A stretch of 64,000 nucleotides of DNA from Pontibacter fetidus. Lineage in GTDB: Bacteria; Bacteroidota; Bacteroidia; Cytophagales; Hymenobacteraceae. Every line of letters starts with the position of its first letter. Within the stretch, counting starts at the first letter, position 1. Where the stretch lies: NCBI RefSeq assembly GCF_010119545.1, contig NZ_JAAEAA010000005.1, positions 175,718-239,717 of the forward strand. The letters run 5' to 3'. Below are positions 17,520-26,892 of this stretch, in pieces. A program made the position numbers and the translations under genes. The notes beneath the pieces are model-generated. The model searched no databases, was not told the DNA's origin, and saw only the letters and a list, made by a program, of their open reading frames with translations.

Positions 17520-18791
17520 GTGAGCGGTCTTTCTTTTGATTTCAGTAACAGCATTTTAAACAGGGTTGTGGTTTGTTGCATGCTTATAGTATGGTGCGTT
17601 ACGGGTGCTTTGGGCCAGGCAACATCGCTTTCTGACAACTACCAGCAGGCCCGTAACCTGGCATTTGAAAAGAAAGACTATAAAGCGGCAATAAACCTTT
17701 GCCAGTACATTTTGCAACAGGATGCGGGCTACACAGATGCTAAAATATTGCTGGGCAGGCTGTATTACTGGAACGGGAACCCAGACTCCGCTATAGTTAT
17801 ACTTGACGAAACCTTTGCTCAAAACCCTGCAAACGCGGATGCCGCCCTGGCGCTGGCTGATGTACATTACTTTGAAAAAGACTATACCCAAGCGCTGCTG
17901 TATACCTCTAAAGGATTGGCGCATAACCCACAGGCGCGGGAGCTGCTGACGCGCAAAGCAACCATACTGGCAGCATTGGGCAACTATAAACACGCCCACC
18001 AACTCACCGATAGCCTTTTAGTTACAGAACCCGGCAACAGCCAGTTGCAGGCCCTGCGCGCGCAGCTAAAAGAGTACAGCTATAGTTCGCGGGTTGAAGT
18101 TACCTATGATTATACCTACTTCGATAAGCAGTTCAGTGATGCCTGGCACCTGGCAGGTTTGAGCTATGGAACACAGACAAAAGCAGGCCCCGTAACGGCA
18201 CGCATCAGCTATGCGAACAGGTTTGCCACCAAAGGTTTACAGTTTGAAGCCGAGGCCTACCCTAAAATTTCGAAGACGTTTTATACCTACACCAACATCG
18301 CTTACTCCAAAGACCTACCAGTGTTCCCGACTGTTCGGGCTGGTTTCTCTTTATTTGCTAATCTGCCGAAGGCCTGGGAAGCGGAAGGAGGCTTGCGTTA
18401 TTTACATTTTGATGACGATGTGTGGGCGTACACGCTTGCTGCCGGCAAGTATGTGGGCAATTTCTGGGTAAATGGCAGGGTTTATCTTACAGAAGGCACT
18501 TCCCGTTTGGCCAATGCCTATAGTTTAACCACACGCTATTACCTGAAAAGCGCTGACAATTATGTTTCGGCTATAGTTGGCTGGGGTGTGTCGCCGGATG
18601 ACCGCGCGCAGGCAATAAGGCTGAACACTGCCAGCAACCTTAAGACTTTTAAAGCAGGTGCCGGCTACAGATTTACCCTGGCTACAAGGCACGTGCTGGG
18701 CATAAACGGCGTGTACGAAAATGTAGAATACCAGCCGGAAACAAAAGGCAACCAGCTTCAGATCTCAACTCTATACCAGTTCCGGTTTTAA
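17520..18791 (+). CDS. YaiO-family outer membrane protein with TPR domain (putative exopolysaccharide porin)
   Basis: This 423-residue protein starts with GTG at 17520. The only in-frame upstream codons before a stop at 17508 are not start codons. An ATG at 17580 is an alternative. A signal peptide ends near GALGQA. Residues 35-185 form about four TPR helix pairs (YQQARNLAFEKKDYKAAINLCQYIL; ILLGRLYYWNGNPDSAIVILDETF; ADVHYFEKDYTQALLYTSKGL; ATILAALGNYKHAHQL). Residues 195-423 form a YaiO-type beta-barrel rich in alternating aromatic strands and ending LQISTLYQFRF. TPR plus barrel is the layout of BcsC/PgaA-type polysaccharide porins. The 3' end overlaps by 4 bp the convergent GT2 synthase at 18788, and I infer they belong to one export pathway. 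Confidence 0.8.
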   Translation: MSGLSFDFSNSILNRVVVCCMLIVWCVTGALGQATSLSDNYQQARNLAFEKKDYKAAINLCQYILQQDAGYTDAKILLGRLYYWNGNPDSAIVILDETFAQNPANADAALALADVHYFEKDYTQALLYTSKGLAHNPQARELLTRKATILAALGNYKHAHQLTDSLLVTEPGNSQLQALRAQLKEYSYSSRVEVTYDYTYFDKQFSDAWHLAGLSYGTQTKAGPVTARISYANRFATKGLQFEAEAYPKISKTFYTYTNIAYSKDLPVFPTVRAGFSLFANLPKAWEAEGGLRYLHFDDDVWAYTLAAGKYVGNFWVNGRVYLTEGTSRLANAYSLTTRYYLKSADNYVSAIVGWGVSPDDRAQAIRLNTASNLKTFKAGAGYRFTLATRHVLGINGVYENVEYQPETKGNQLQISTLYQFRF

Positions 18792-20221
18792 GTGGATGCG
18801 TTAGGTGTCTGCGGCACAGTGTTAAAGCCCTGCCTGGTCATTTCGCCCCACGATTTTTTCTTGCGCAGCAGGTCCACGATGCCTTTTATAGACGACCACA
18901 CCACAAACGGGTGAAACAGGAACGGCTCTGCCAACGCGGTAACTATAAGCTTTCGTAGGTCGCCCGGTTTCCGGTACTGGTTAAAGGTAACTACCTCCAT
19001 CAGTATCGCAAACGTAGAGAACAGCCAGCCGAATAACAGGATAAATGCCGTTAGCACCAGGAAGAAAGACCAGTTTATCAGTCCGGCAAAGGCAAGTACC
19101 AGGAACAAGACAAACCCTGTAAACTCGATGACCGGTGCCAGCAATTCGTAAAATAGCCAATATGGGTAGCTCATTAAACCAAGTACGCCATACTTCGGGT
19201 TAAGGAAAAGTTTGCGGTGCATGTTCAGGGTTTCGATGGTGCCGCGCATCCAGCGGTTACGCTGCCTGCCTAAGATCTGGTAAGAGGCAGGGGCTTCGGT
19301 CCAGCACAAGGGGTCGGGGATAAAAGCTACTTTATACGGTATGTTGCGGTCTGCCATGTAGCGGCGCATGCGCACTACCAGTTCCATGTCTTCGCCAACG
19401 GTGTTATGATTATAGCCGCCAGCCGCAATGGCCACCTGCCTGTCAAAAGCCCCGAAAGCGCCCGAAATTAACAGCAGCCCGTTCAGGTTGCTCCAGGCCA
19501 TGCGGCCCAACAAAAACGCCCGGATATATTCCAGCGCCTGCGCCCGGGGCAGGTACTCTTTTGGCAGGTTTATGTCCATCAGTTTGCCGTTTTTAAAGAC
19601 ACAGGAATTGGCAATTCTCACCACGCCGCCTGTGGCAATTACCTTCTTCCTGGTTTCATCCATAAACGGTCTCACCAGTTTCAGCAAGGCATCCTGCTCC
19701 AGTATACAGTCCACATCTATGCATACTAAATACTGGTTTTTCGCTACGTTAATACCTGCATTCAGCGCGTCGGCTTTGCCACCGTTTTCCTTATCAATAA
19801 CAAGTAGTTTGTGGTATACCGGGTTGGTACTTTTATAGACGGCCTTTACGTTTTTGGTTGCCAGCTGCGGCGCATAATCCAGATGGGCAGGTTCCAGGTC
19901 GTAGGCTTGTATCAGCTTGGCCATAGAGTCGTCTTTGCTGCCATCGTTTATCACAATCAGCTCCAGGTTGTTATAGTAGATGCTCAGCAACGAGCGTACA
20001 TTCTCGATGATGTTGGCCCCTTCGTTATACGCGGGAGCCAGTATGCTTACCGATGGTGCCTGAGCCGAAGAGGCCAGCAGGTTATAGTTGGTAAGCCGGC
20101 TGCGGCGCAGGTATTTTACTGCTTCAACTATAGCCAGGGAGCTTAAAAAGATGTAGCAGCCAAGCATGGAAACAGCATATAACAGCATCCCATAATGAAA
20201 CAGATTGTATAAATGCACCAT
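18788..20221 (-). CDS. Membrane glycosyltransferase family 2, processive polysaccharide synthase type
   Basis: This 477-residue protein has an N-terminal helix (residues 10-32) and a GT-A domain with all processive GT2 motifs. These are D93 (VINDGSKDD), D169-V-D171 (VCIDVDC), D278 in GEDMEL, and Q320-R-N-R-W324. Three to four C-terminal helices follow (residues 345-420). This is the architecture of PgaC, BcsA and hyaluronan synthases, which polymerise a sugar nucleotide and extrude the chain. The sugar cannot be read from sequence. It is last in a co-directional run (hybrid kinase, response regulator, HEAT protein, GT2) and faces the TPR-barrel gene. Confidence 0.88.
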   Translation of the reverse strand: MVHLYNLFHYGMLLYAVSMLGCYIFLSSLAIVEAVKYLRRSRLTNYNLLASSAQAPSVSILAPAYNEGANIIENVRSLLSIYYNNLELIVINDGSKDDSMAKLIQAYDLEPAHLDYAPQLATKNVKAVYKSTNPVYHKLLVIDKENGGKADALNAGINVAKNQYLVCIDVDCILEQDALLKLVRPFMDETRKKVIATGGVVRIANSCVFKNGKLMDINLPKEYLPRAQALEYIRAFLLGRMAWSNLNGLLLISGAFGAFDRQVAIAAGGYNHNTVGEDMELVVRMRRYMADRNIPYKVAFIPDPLCWTEAPASYQILGRQRNRWMRGTIETLNMHRKLFLNPKYGVLGLMSYPYWLFYELLAPVIEFTGFVLFLVLAFAGLINWSFFLVLTAFILLFGWLFSTFAILMEVVTFNQYRKPGDLRKLIVTALAEPFLFHPFVVWSSIKGIVDLLRKKKSWGEMTRQGFNTVPQTPNAST

Positions 20222-20260
20222 GAAGTGTAAAAGGCTAAAAGTATATTGATGGGTTATGAT

Positions 20261-21289
20261 TTAAGCTTGCTGTTGCAGGTGCCGGATCGCTTTTTCTACG
20301 GCCAGTCGCATGCCCTCGTCGGGTGTTTGCCGGAGTTGGTGCAGAAAAGGGAGGTCGTTTGTTGTGCCTGTTTTAAGCAGCCCTGACAGAATGTTTAATT
20401 GCAAAGCTTTACTGTTTTCGGAAGTATAATGTGTGCGTAGCGCCAGCGCGGCCGGTGCTGATGGTATCTCGCCCAAGCACGAAATGGCCTGGCTGCGCAC
20501 CAGTTCGGATGGGTGACTGAGGCAAGTGATCACATCCTCCTGAAACTGTGTGGCGTGCTGCTCGCTTATTAGCTTTAAAGTAAACTGCACCACCGTAGGG
20601 TTAGGCGAAACCAGCCAGCTTCTGACCATTTCGGGGGAAGGTATGGGTTGATTGGCCAGTAGTTGCAGCAGTTTTGCCTGGTGATATTCTGTTAACGGGT
20701 AAGCCAGTTGCCTGAAAAACGTAAGCCCGGCATAGCCTTGCAGGTATACCAATGCAGTTTGTGCCTCCATGCGTACCACCGGGTGGCGGTGCTGGGTTAA
20801 AGTATAAATTTCGGGTAAGTAGGCTTTTTGCTCCATAGCCGCCAGCTCCTGTATGCCTTTGGCTTTTAAATACCATTTGCTGCTGCGCATGTCGTGGGCA
20901 GACAGGTTGCCGAGGTGCAGTTGGTTAAAAAGCTGTTGTATGTTATCGCCCGACTGCCCACTCAGGTTATCTTTTAACCGGATAAGCTCAGACAGTAATG
21001 CCCTTCGTGCAAAGCGCTTTTGCAGTAACAGGGCTATAGTTGCAGGTATCTCAAAATCAGTTTTTTTGTCTTCAGGCTCGTGCAGAATGATACTTACCAG
21101 CCATTGTTTAAACTGGGCCTGCAGGTGCTTTTGCCGGGAGGCCTGTTTACTTTTGGCAAGCATAATAAAAACCATAGCGCTGATAAGCCCCAGGATGATA
21201 CTTGTAAAAACAGCAATGGCTATGTAAAACAGCTCTATAGCTGTAAAACTATTCAGTTGCTGAAAGGCGCTTTTTAAAAATGTAGTCAC
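20261..21289 (-). CDS. HEAT-repeat protein with N-terminal membrane anchor
   Basis: This 342-residue protein has one strong N-terminal transmembrane helix (residues 17-42, IELFYIAIAVFTSIILGLISAMVFIML). A cytoplasmic region then contains HEAT/armadillo repeats from about residue 135, such as AKGIQELAAMEQKAYLPEIYTLTQHRHPVVRMEAQTALVYL and HPSELVRSQAISCLGEIPSAPAALALRTHY. HEAT solenoids bind partner proteins. The next gene, 39 bp downstream, is a membrane GT2 synthase and the previous one, 20 bp upstream, is a response regulator. I infer a scaffold joining signal and synthase. No catalytic motif was seen. Confidence 0.8.
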   Translation of the reverse strand: MTTFLKSAFQQLNSFTAIELFYIAIAVFTSIILGLISAMVFIMLAKSKQASRQKHLQAQFKQWLVSIILHEPEDKKTDFEIPATIALLLQKRFARRALLSELIRLKDNLSGQSGDNIQQLFNQLHLGNLSAHDMRSSKWYLKAKGIQELAAMEQKAYLPEIYTLTQHRHPVVRMEAQTALVYLQGYAGLTFFRQLAYPLTEYHQAKLLQLLANQPIPSPEMVRSWLVSPNPTVVQFTLKLISEQHATQFQEDVITCLSHPSELVRSQAISCLGEIPSAPAALALRTHYTSENSKALQLNILSGLLKTGTTNDLPFLHQLRQTPDEGMRLAVEKAIRHLQQQA

Positions 21290-21309
21290 AGGCAGTTACC
21301 AACTATAGG

Positions 21310-21672
21310 TCAGGAGATTCGCATCGCAAAACGTTTTACCCGCAGGGCAAGTTCATTCGGGCTAAAGGGTTTCGTGATGTAATCGTCGGCTCCTAAAGTA
21401 AAGGCCTCTAACACAACGTTTTCCTGGCCCATTGCAGAGAGTACGATAACCGGTATCCTGGCATTCAGCTTTTTTACAAAACTCAACACCTCCAGCCCCG
21501 ATGCAAAGGGCATCATAATATCGGTTATGACCAGGTCTGGCATAAAATCACTGAGTTTACCTAAGGCATCCTGCCCGTTGTCGGTACTTATTACCTCGTG
21601 GCCGTCTTTGGTCAGGCGAAGCTCCATGGTCGCCAGCGTTATTGGTTCGTCTTCTGCGATCAGTATTTTCAT
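21310..21672 (-). CDS. Single-domain response regulator
   Basis: This 120-residue receiver domain alone has acidic pocket E7-D8 (ILIAEDEP), phosphoacceptor D51 (LVITDIMMPF), T/S switch region IPVIVLSAMG and conserved lysine in DDYITKPFSP. It has no output domain, so it must act by protein contact. The candidate partners are the HEAT protein encoded 20 bp downstream and the hybrid kinase ending 6 bp upstream, whose Hpt domain could donate the phosphate. Confidence 0.92.
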   Translation of the reverse strand: MKILIAEDEPITLATMELRLTKDGHEVISTDNGQDALGKLSDFMPDLVITDIMMPFASGLEVLSFVKKLNARIPVIVLSAMGQENVVLEAFTLGADDYITKPFSPNELALRVKRFAMRIS

Positions 21673-21678
21673 GGGAGG

Positions 21679-24600
21679 TTAGTTGCTCGTTTCTAAATGT
21701 GCAAGAGAGGCTTCCACTTCTGCTACTATGGCTGGCATCAGTGCCTGGCAATTTGCGCTGCACTGTTCCAGGGCTGGCACAAACACGTTCAGGTGCTGCT
21801 GGGCAGGTGCATTTTCTTCTATCGCAAGCATTAGTTGGTGTACTTCTTCTATATGGATAGCTGACAGACTGCCTTTGGTTTTATGGGCTTTTTCTAAAAA
21901 CGCTGCTTTGTTGTTGGCAGCAGCCAACGCTGTCAGTTCCTGCAGGTATACCGGCATGTTGTCGGAAAAGAGCGATAGGATGCGTTTTACATATGTGGTA
22001 TTCTTCAGCTCCAGTAACCGGCTTGCATCAAAGGCTTTGGCCGTAGTTGGCATGTGCTGCTCTGTTATAGGCGGTGTTGCTATAGTTCTTGTTTCGTCGG
22101 CAAGTGGTATAAAGCGCTCCAGGGTGCGGGCCAGGTCAGCGATGGAGAACGGTTTGGCCATATAGTCAGAGGCGCCTATCTCCAGGCAGCGGTCGCGCTC
22201 GTTGCGCAGTACGCTGGCCGTTAACACAACTATAGGCGTCTGCAGTTGCAGGGTTTGCCTGATGTAAGCTGTAGCCTGGAAACCGTTCATCAGCGGCATG
22301 CGCAGGTCCATGAAAATAATATCAAACGTTTCGCCGGTCTGTAGTATATCCACTGCCTCCTGGCCGTTGTTTGCGATCACTACCTCTAAATGGTGCTGCT
22401 GCAGCGTAGAAGTAAGCACCGCCTGGTTTATGTCGTTGTCTTCTACTATTAAGGCGCGTTTGCCGCTATAGTTTTTGCGTGGTGGTTCCGCTACGGCCAC
22501 ATGGCTGGTGACGGCTATAGTAGCGGTTTCATCGGCTATCGTATAAGGAATAGTAAAGGTAAAGGTCGTGCCCTTATCTTTTATACTTTCCACCTCAATA
22601 GTGCCACCCTGCAATTCTATCAGCCTTTTGGTAATAGCAAGACCCAAACCGGTACCGCCATACTTGCTCGAAATATCAGTAGACTCCTGTGTGAAATTAT
22701 CGAAGATGTATTGCAGTTTATCGGTGTCAATACCAATGCCGGAATCGCTTACAACAAACTCAACTATAGCCTGCTCCGGAGTTTCGCTTTGCAGCGAGGC
22801 CTCCAGACGCACAAAACCTTTTTCGGTAAACTTTATGGCATTGCTCAGCAGGTTATTCAGTATCTGATTTAAGCGGTGCGGGTCGCCGTTAAGGTAGCGA
22901 GGAATAAACGAATCGGCAGCTACGGCCAGCTTTATACCTTTTTCTTTCGCTTTCTCCCGGAACAGCAGGGCAGTGCCGGCAATGGTATCATTAAAGTCAA
23001 AATTAACGTGGTCTATAGTTAACATACCCGCTTTTATTTTTGATAGGTCTAAGATGTCGTTAATGAGATTGAGTAGAGTGTCGGATGAGCGCTTTATAAC
23101 CTGTAAGCGGCCTTTCTGGTCTGGTTGCAGCGACGAAGACGTTAACAGCAGGTTTACCATGCCTATAATACCGTTCATCGGGGTGCGCAGCTCGTGGCTC
23201 ATGTTGGCCAGGAACTGTTCCTGCAGGCGCTCTGCTTGTTCTGCATTTTCGCGGGCCTCTACCAGTTGTTGCTGGTGCCGTATCTGCTCAGTTATATCTT
23301 TAAACAGCGTACAAATACCAAATAGCTGCTGCTGCCTGTCGTAGAGCGGGAATTTTATGATCTCCATTTCCAGTACCTGCCCGTTTTGCAACACCACCTG
23401 CTGCTGCCATTCTTTCGAGTGTAAGCTACCGGCCTCGTGGCTGCTATAGTTTTGTGTAAACTCGTGCAGTACCTCGGCATCATCTAAAACAATACCCAGT
23501 GAGCTGTCCGGTTGCTGGCCAGGTTCAGGTGCGAACAGGTCAGTAAAGGCTTTGTTTGTAAAGATCTGGTTGCCCTGCGTGTCTTTTATCAGGATGGGCT
23601 GCGGCGAATAGTCAAGTATAGCTTTGAACCGCGACTGGTATTCTTCTTTTTCGGCGTTTGCAGCCTTTACCGCTTCCTCGCTTTTTTTGCGCTGGGTTAT
23701 GTTTTTAGATGCACAGCAAATACCTATAATGGTACCGTCGGTATCTTTTACAGGGAAATAGGTAGAGTAATAATAGGCTTCCCCCTCATCGAGCATAAAC
23801 GTGCGCTCCACATCCACTTTCTGGTCGGCAAGTACCTGGTCGTAAATAGCGCGCAGCCTGGTTTTAAAGGCAGGCTCAAAATAATCCAGGAAGTTATGGC
23901 CCGGTTCTGAATCAAATCCATAGCCCTGCTTTATAATCATTTTGCTATGGTCGTTCAGCAGTACCAGCCTGAAATCGAGGTTGAGGAGATAAATGGCTTC
24001 CTGGGAGCTGCTTAGTATAGCCTGCAGGTTTTTCTCTGATTCTTTCAGCTGTAGTTCGGATGCCTTGCGCTGCGAAATATCCCGGATACTGGCAATCAGG
24101 ATGTTGCCTTCATACGCATTTACCAGGTTAAGGCGCACTTCAGCCGGAAAAGCTGTTTTGTCTTTTTTCAGCACCAGCATTTCGCGGCTGCTGTTGTTGG
24201 CTATTTGCCCCGCCAGTTCTCTCAGGTTTGTAAAATCTTCCCCAACTATAAGTGCCGAAATCGGGGTGCGCAGTACTTCCTGCTGACTGTAGCCAAACAG
24301 CACTTCGGCGCGGTGGTTAAACAGTACAATTTCGCCTTGTTTGTTAAAGCCTATCATGCCATCGGGGCTGGCCCTTAGCAGGGCTTCAGAAAAAGCTTTT
24401 TCGGTGCGTAGCTGATGGTTGGCCAGTTTTCTTTCGCGTTGCTGTTCCCAACTTTTCCAGATGGCATATACCAGCAAAATTATAAATACGATAATGCCTG
24501 TAAGCAGCACCCGGTTGGTAGCCAGCAGTGCATTTTCGTTTTCCTGTTTGCGTTGCGTAAGCTCCTTTTTGGCGTGCTGGTGCATTTGCTGGGCAAAGTA

Positions 24601-25086
24601 CCTGATCTTATCCATGTACTTTTTACCAGCGTTGGTACTAAAGGCCTGCATAGCCGCAGCTTGGCCACGCTCGCGTTTTAGCCGGATAATGGTTTTAGAG
24701 AAGTGGGCCTTTTTATAAAGATAAAGGGTTAGCGAATCGAGGTTTTGGGTCTGGATCTGGTCGTTCCTGGTTTGGTTTTTCAGCTGTGCTATAGTTGCGT
24801 CCAGTACCTGCGATGCCTCCAGTAAGGGCAGCTCGTATGCATCCGAGCCCGTAAGCAGGAAGCCCCTGGAGCCGGTCTCGAAATCTTTTGCCAGCGATAT
24901 AGTTTTTTCGATCTGGTATATCTGTTCCTGGGCACGCAGTACCCATTGGGCTATTTCGTTTTCGCGCTTCAGGTTGTAGGAAATGCCATAGATAAGCGCT
25001 GCAAAAATAAAAATGCCCGATGCCAGACCCGTTAATAAGCGCCTATTCTCACTTGTTATAGTTTTAAGCTCTTTTAATGTTAGCAT
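21679..25086 (-). CDS. Hybrid sensor histidine kinase (CHASE3-PAS-HisKA-HATPase-REC-Hpt)
   Basis: This 1135-residue protein has a first transmembrane helix at residues 18-36 and a CHASE3-like sensor (about 40-185, LAKDFETGSRGFLLTGSDAYELPL). A second helix at about 190-210 and three PAS domains follow (about 225-345, 350-475 and 490-610). HisKA has phosphoacceptor H631 (LANMSHELRTPMNGIIG), and HATPase_c has N, G1 and G2 boxes (ILNNLLSNAIKFTEKG; VSDSGIGID; GGTGLGLAI). A receiver domain has D927 (FMDLRMPLMNGF) and a C-terminal Hpt has H1068 (EKAHKTKGSL). It is a complete internal phosphorelay that probably passes phosphate to the single receiver encoded next. It starts the presumed exopolysaccharide operon. 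Confidence 0.92.
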   Translation of the reverse strand: MLTLKELKTITSENRRLLTGLASGIFIFAALIYGISYNLKRENEIAQWVLRAQEQIYQIEKTISLAKDFETGSRGFLLTGSDAYELPLLEASQVLDATIAQLKNQTRNDQIQTQNLDSLTLYLYKKAHFSKTIIRLKRERGQAAAMQAFSTNAGKKYMDKIRYFAQQMHQHAKKELTQRKQENENALLATNRVLLTGIIVFIILLVYAIWKSWEQQRERKLANHQLRTEKAFSEALLRASPDGMIGFNKQGEIVLFNHRAEVLFGYSQQEVLRTPISALIVGEDFTNLRELAGQIANNSSREMLVLKKDKTAFPAEVRLNLVNAYEGNILIASIRDISQRKASELQLKESEKNLQAILSSSQEAIYLLNLDFRLVLLNDHSKMIIKQGYGFDSEPGHNFLDYFEPAFKTRLRAIYDQVLADQKVDVERTFMLDEGEAYYYSTYFPVKDTDGTIIGICCASKNITQRKKSEEAVKAANAEKEEYQSRFKAILDYSPQPILIKDTQGNQIFTNKAFTDLFAPEPGQQPDSSLGIVLDDAEVLHEFTQNYSSHEAGSLHSKEWQQQVVLQNGQVLEMEIIKFPLYDRQQQLFGICTLFKDITEQIRHQQQLVEARENAEQAERLQEQFLANMSHELRTPMNGIIGMVNLLLTSSSLQPDQKGRLQVIKRSSDTLLNLINDILDLSKIKAGMLTIDHVNFDFNDTIAGTALLFREKAKEKGIKLAVAADSFIPRYLNGDPHRLNQILNNLLSNAIKFTEKGFVRLEASLQSETPEQAIVEFVVSDSGIGIDTDKLQYIFDNFTQESTDISSKYGGTGLGLAITKRLIELQGGTIEVESIKDKGTTFTFTIPYTIADETATIAVTSHVAVAEPPRKNYSGKRALIVEDNDINQAVLTSTLQQHHLEVVIANNGQEAVDILQTGETFDIIFMDLRMPLMNGFQATAYIRQTLQLQTPIVVLTASVLRNERDRCLEIGASDYMAKPFSIADLARTLERFIPLADETRTIATPPITEQHMPTTAKAFDASRLLELKNTTYVKRILSLFSDNMPVYLQELTALAAANNKAAFLEKAHKTKGSLSAIHIEEVHQLMLAIEENAPAQQHLNVFVPALEQCSANCQALMPAIVAEVEASLAHLETSN

Positions 25087-25452
25087 GTAGTGTATGCGTT
25101 ATCAGAGATTTTTGGGTGCCGGATACAAATCGCAGCTTCCCGAAAATACATGCAGGCAGCGGAGTTGAAAACCTTTACAAGAAGCAAATTTACTATTAAA
25201 AATGTTCCAGTCTGAATTTCTTTATATAGAATATTATTTGGTTGTATTTTCTTTTCCCGATATAATCAAGCAAACTATAGAGCTCTCACTTTTAAGGTTT
25301 TTAAACTTACCATCTGAGCTTACAAACTATACCAAACTAAACATAAATTATAGTTAGCTGTCGCCAGTTAGTGCTTGTAATATATCACAACAAAATAGGA
25401 TAATAATGGTATATAGTAGAATTAGTTTTTGTTAACCTAACCGATAACCATT
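25087..25452. other. Divergent promoter region, no gene
   Basis: This 366-bp AT-rich gap lies between the hybrid kinase (minus) and the DUF937-OmpA gene (plus). Promoters for both must lie here. I could not fix -33/-7 pairs. It contains CTATAG near 25275 and several TATAGTT half sites. Confidence 0.4.
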
Positions 25453-26715
25453 ATGGCAGATTTACTCGAGTCTTTACGCGGATTTATTTCCCCGGACCTT
25501 ATAGCAAGAACAAGCAGCGAATTAGGCGAGAGTGAGCCTGCGACTGCTAAAGCATTTGGCGGTATAGTACCAGCCGTTTTAGGCGGATTAGTTAACCGTA
25601 CTTCCGACCCTGGAGCTATGGGGTCTATTTTTAACCTCATCCGGCATAGTGACAGGGGTTTGTTAGCTGATGTAACCAATACTGTTCCGGGGGCGCTAGG
25701 TAGCGCTGCACCTGTTGGTAACCAGTTCCTGTCCGAGATATTTGGTAACAATTTAGGGGGAGTGAGCAATGCACTCAGTAATTACGCAGGTGTTAAGTCT
25801 ACATCAGTAACGGCCATACTTAGTTATGTAGCACCGCTGGTATTAGGATTTTTAGGGAAGAAAACACACGATGATGAGCTTGATGAAGGCGGACTAAGAA
25901 ATTACCTGAACAGCCAGAAAGCAGGTATCATGAGCGCGCTTCCGGCGGGGCTTGGCAGTTTGCTGGGTTTGGGTGGGGCAGGTGCTGCCGCTACAGCCGC
26001 TGTACCGCCTATCGAGCGACCAATGCATGCACCTGTTACCGAAAGAGTACAGCATACGCCACCTCCGGTACCAGAAAAGAAAACGAATTGGCTGTGGCCT
26101 TTGCTGCTTGGCATTGGAGCCCTGTTGTTGCTGCTGTTCGGACTTCGTAACTGCGACAATGACAAGGATACTGAGACCGTAACCACAGAACCAGTTACCA
26201 CCGAAGAAACAACAGTTGCCACTGACACAGATACAATGGCTACAACAGATACAGGCGCAGCATTTACAGAACGGGAGATACCAGGCGGCGTAGTGCTTAA
26301 CATACCGCCAAATGGCATTGAAAGTAAACTGGTCGCATTTATTGAAGATGAAAACAAAGCGCCAGATAAAACCAGCTGGTTCAGTTTTGACCGCCTGAAT
26401 TTCGATACCGGAAGCGCTAGAATACAACCGGAGTCGCAGGAACAGATTGATAATATTGCCAAAATACTGAAAGCCTACCCACAGGTAAATATCAAAATAG
26501 GAGGCTATACTGATAATGTGGGCCAGCCTGCTGCCAACCTTAAACTATCGCAGGAAAGGGCTGTTGCAGTAAAAGCTGCTATTGAGAAATTAGGTATAGA
26601 TGCAAGCCGCCTGGAGGCGGAAGGTTACGGCGAAAAGCACCCTGTTGCTGACAACACAACCGAAGAAGGCCGCGCCCAGAACCGTCGTATCGATGTGCTG
26701 GTTACCAAAAAGTAA
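25453..26715 (+). CDS. DUF937 (YidB-like) domain protein fused to OmpA C-terminal domain
   Basis: This 420-residue protein has no N-terminal signal peptide. Residues 1-160 are a DUF937-type repeat region (LLESLRGFISPDLIARTSSELGESEPATAKAFGGIVPAVLGGLV, then SVTAILSYVAPLVLGFLGKK). A proline-rich linker leads to one helix (about 213-231, WLWPLLLGIGALLLLLFGL) and a Thr/Glu-rich linker. A C-terminal OmpA peptidoglycan-binding domain (about 300-420) contains INIKIGGYTDNVGQPAANLKLSQERA and RAQNRRIDV. The helix would place the OmpA domain in the periplasm and the DUF937 part in the cytoplasm. OmpA domains bind diaminopimelate in peptidoglycan. It is a single gene followed by a terminator. Confidence 0.85.
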   Translation: MADLLESLRGFISPDLIARTSSELGESEPATAKAFGGIVPAVLGGLVNRTSDPGAMGSIFNLIRHSDRGLLADVTNTVPGALGSAAPVGNQFLSEIFGNNLGGVSNALSNYAGVKSTSVTAILSYVAPLVLGFLGKKTHDDELDEGGLRNYLNSQKAGIMSALPAGLGSLLGLGGAGAAATAAVPPIERPMHAPVTERVQHTPPPVPEKKTNWLWPLLLGIGALLLLLFGLRNCDNDKDTETVTTEPVTTEETTVATDTDTMATTDTGAAFTEREIPGGVVLNIPPNGIESKLVAFIEDENKAPDKTSWFSFDRLNFDTGSARIQPESQEQIDNIAKILKAYPQVNIKIGGYTDNVGQPAANLKLSQERAVAVKAAIEKLGIDASRLEAEGYGEKHPVADNTTEEGRAQNRRIDVLVTKK

Positions 26716-26760
26716 AATTGCTTTAACGGCTATAGTTACAAACTATAACTAAGTACATTT

Positions 26761-26806
26761 AAACAGAACCGCAGGAAAACTATAACTTTCTGCGGTTCTG
26801 TTTTTA
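26761..26806 (+). terminator. Rho-independent terminator
   Basis: Stem arms AAACAGAACCGCAG and CTGCGGTTCTGTTT, with inner AAA/TTT pairs, surround a short loop containing ACTATAA and end in TTTTT. It lies 45 bp after the DUF937-OmpA stop. Confidence 0.85.
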
Positions 26807-26892
26807 TAGCAAAGCAGAAGAAAAATGTTGCTTACTATAGTTTACAGAGGGGTAAAGCCAACTAAGTTAAGCAGGAGTGTACGGAGAGCAGG

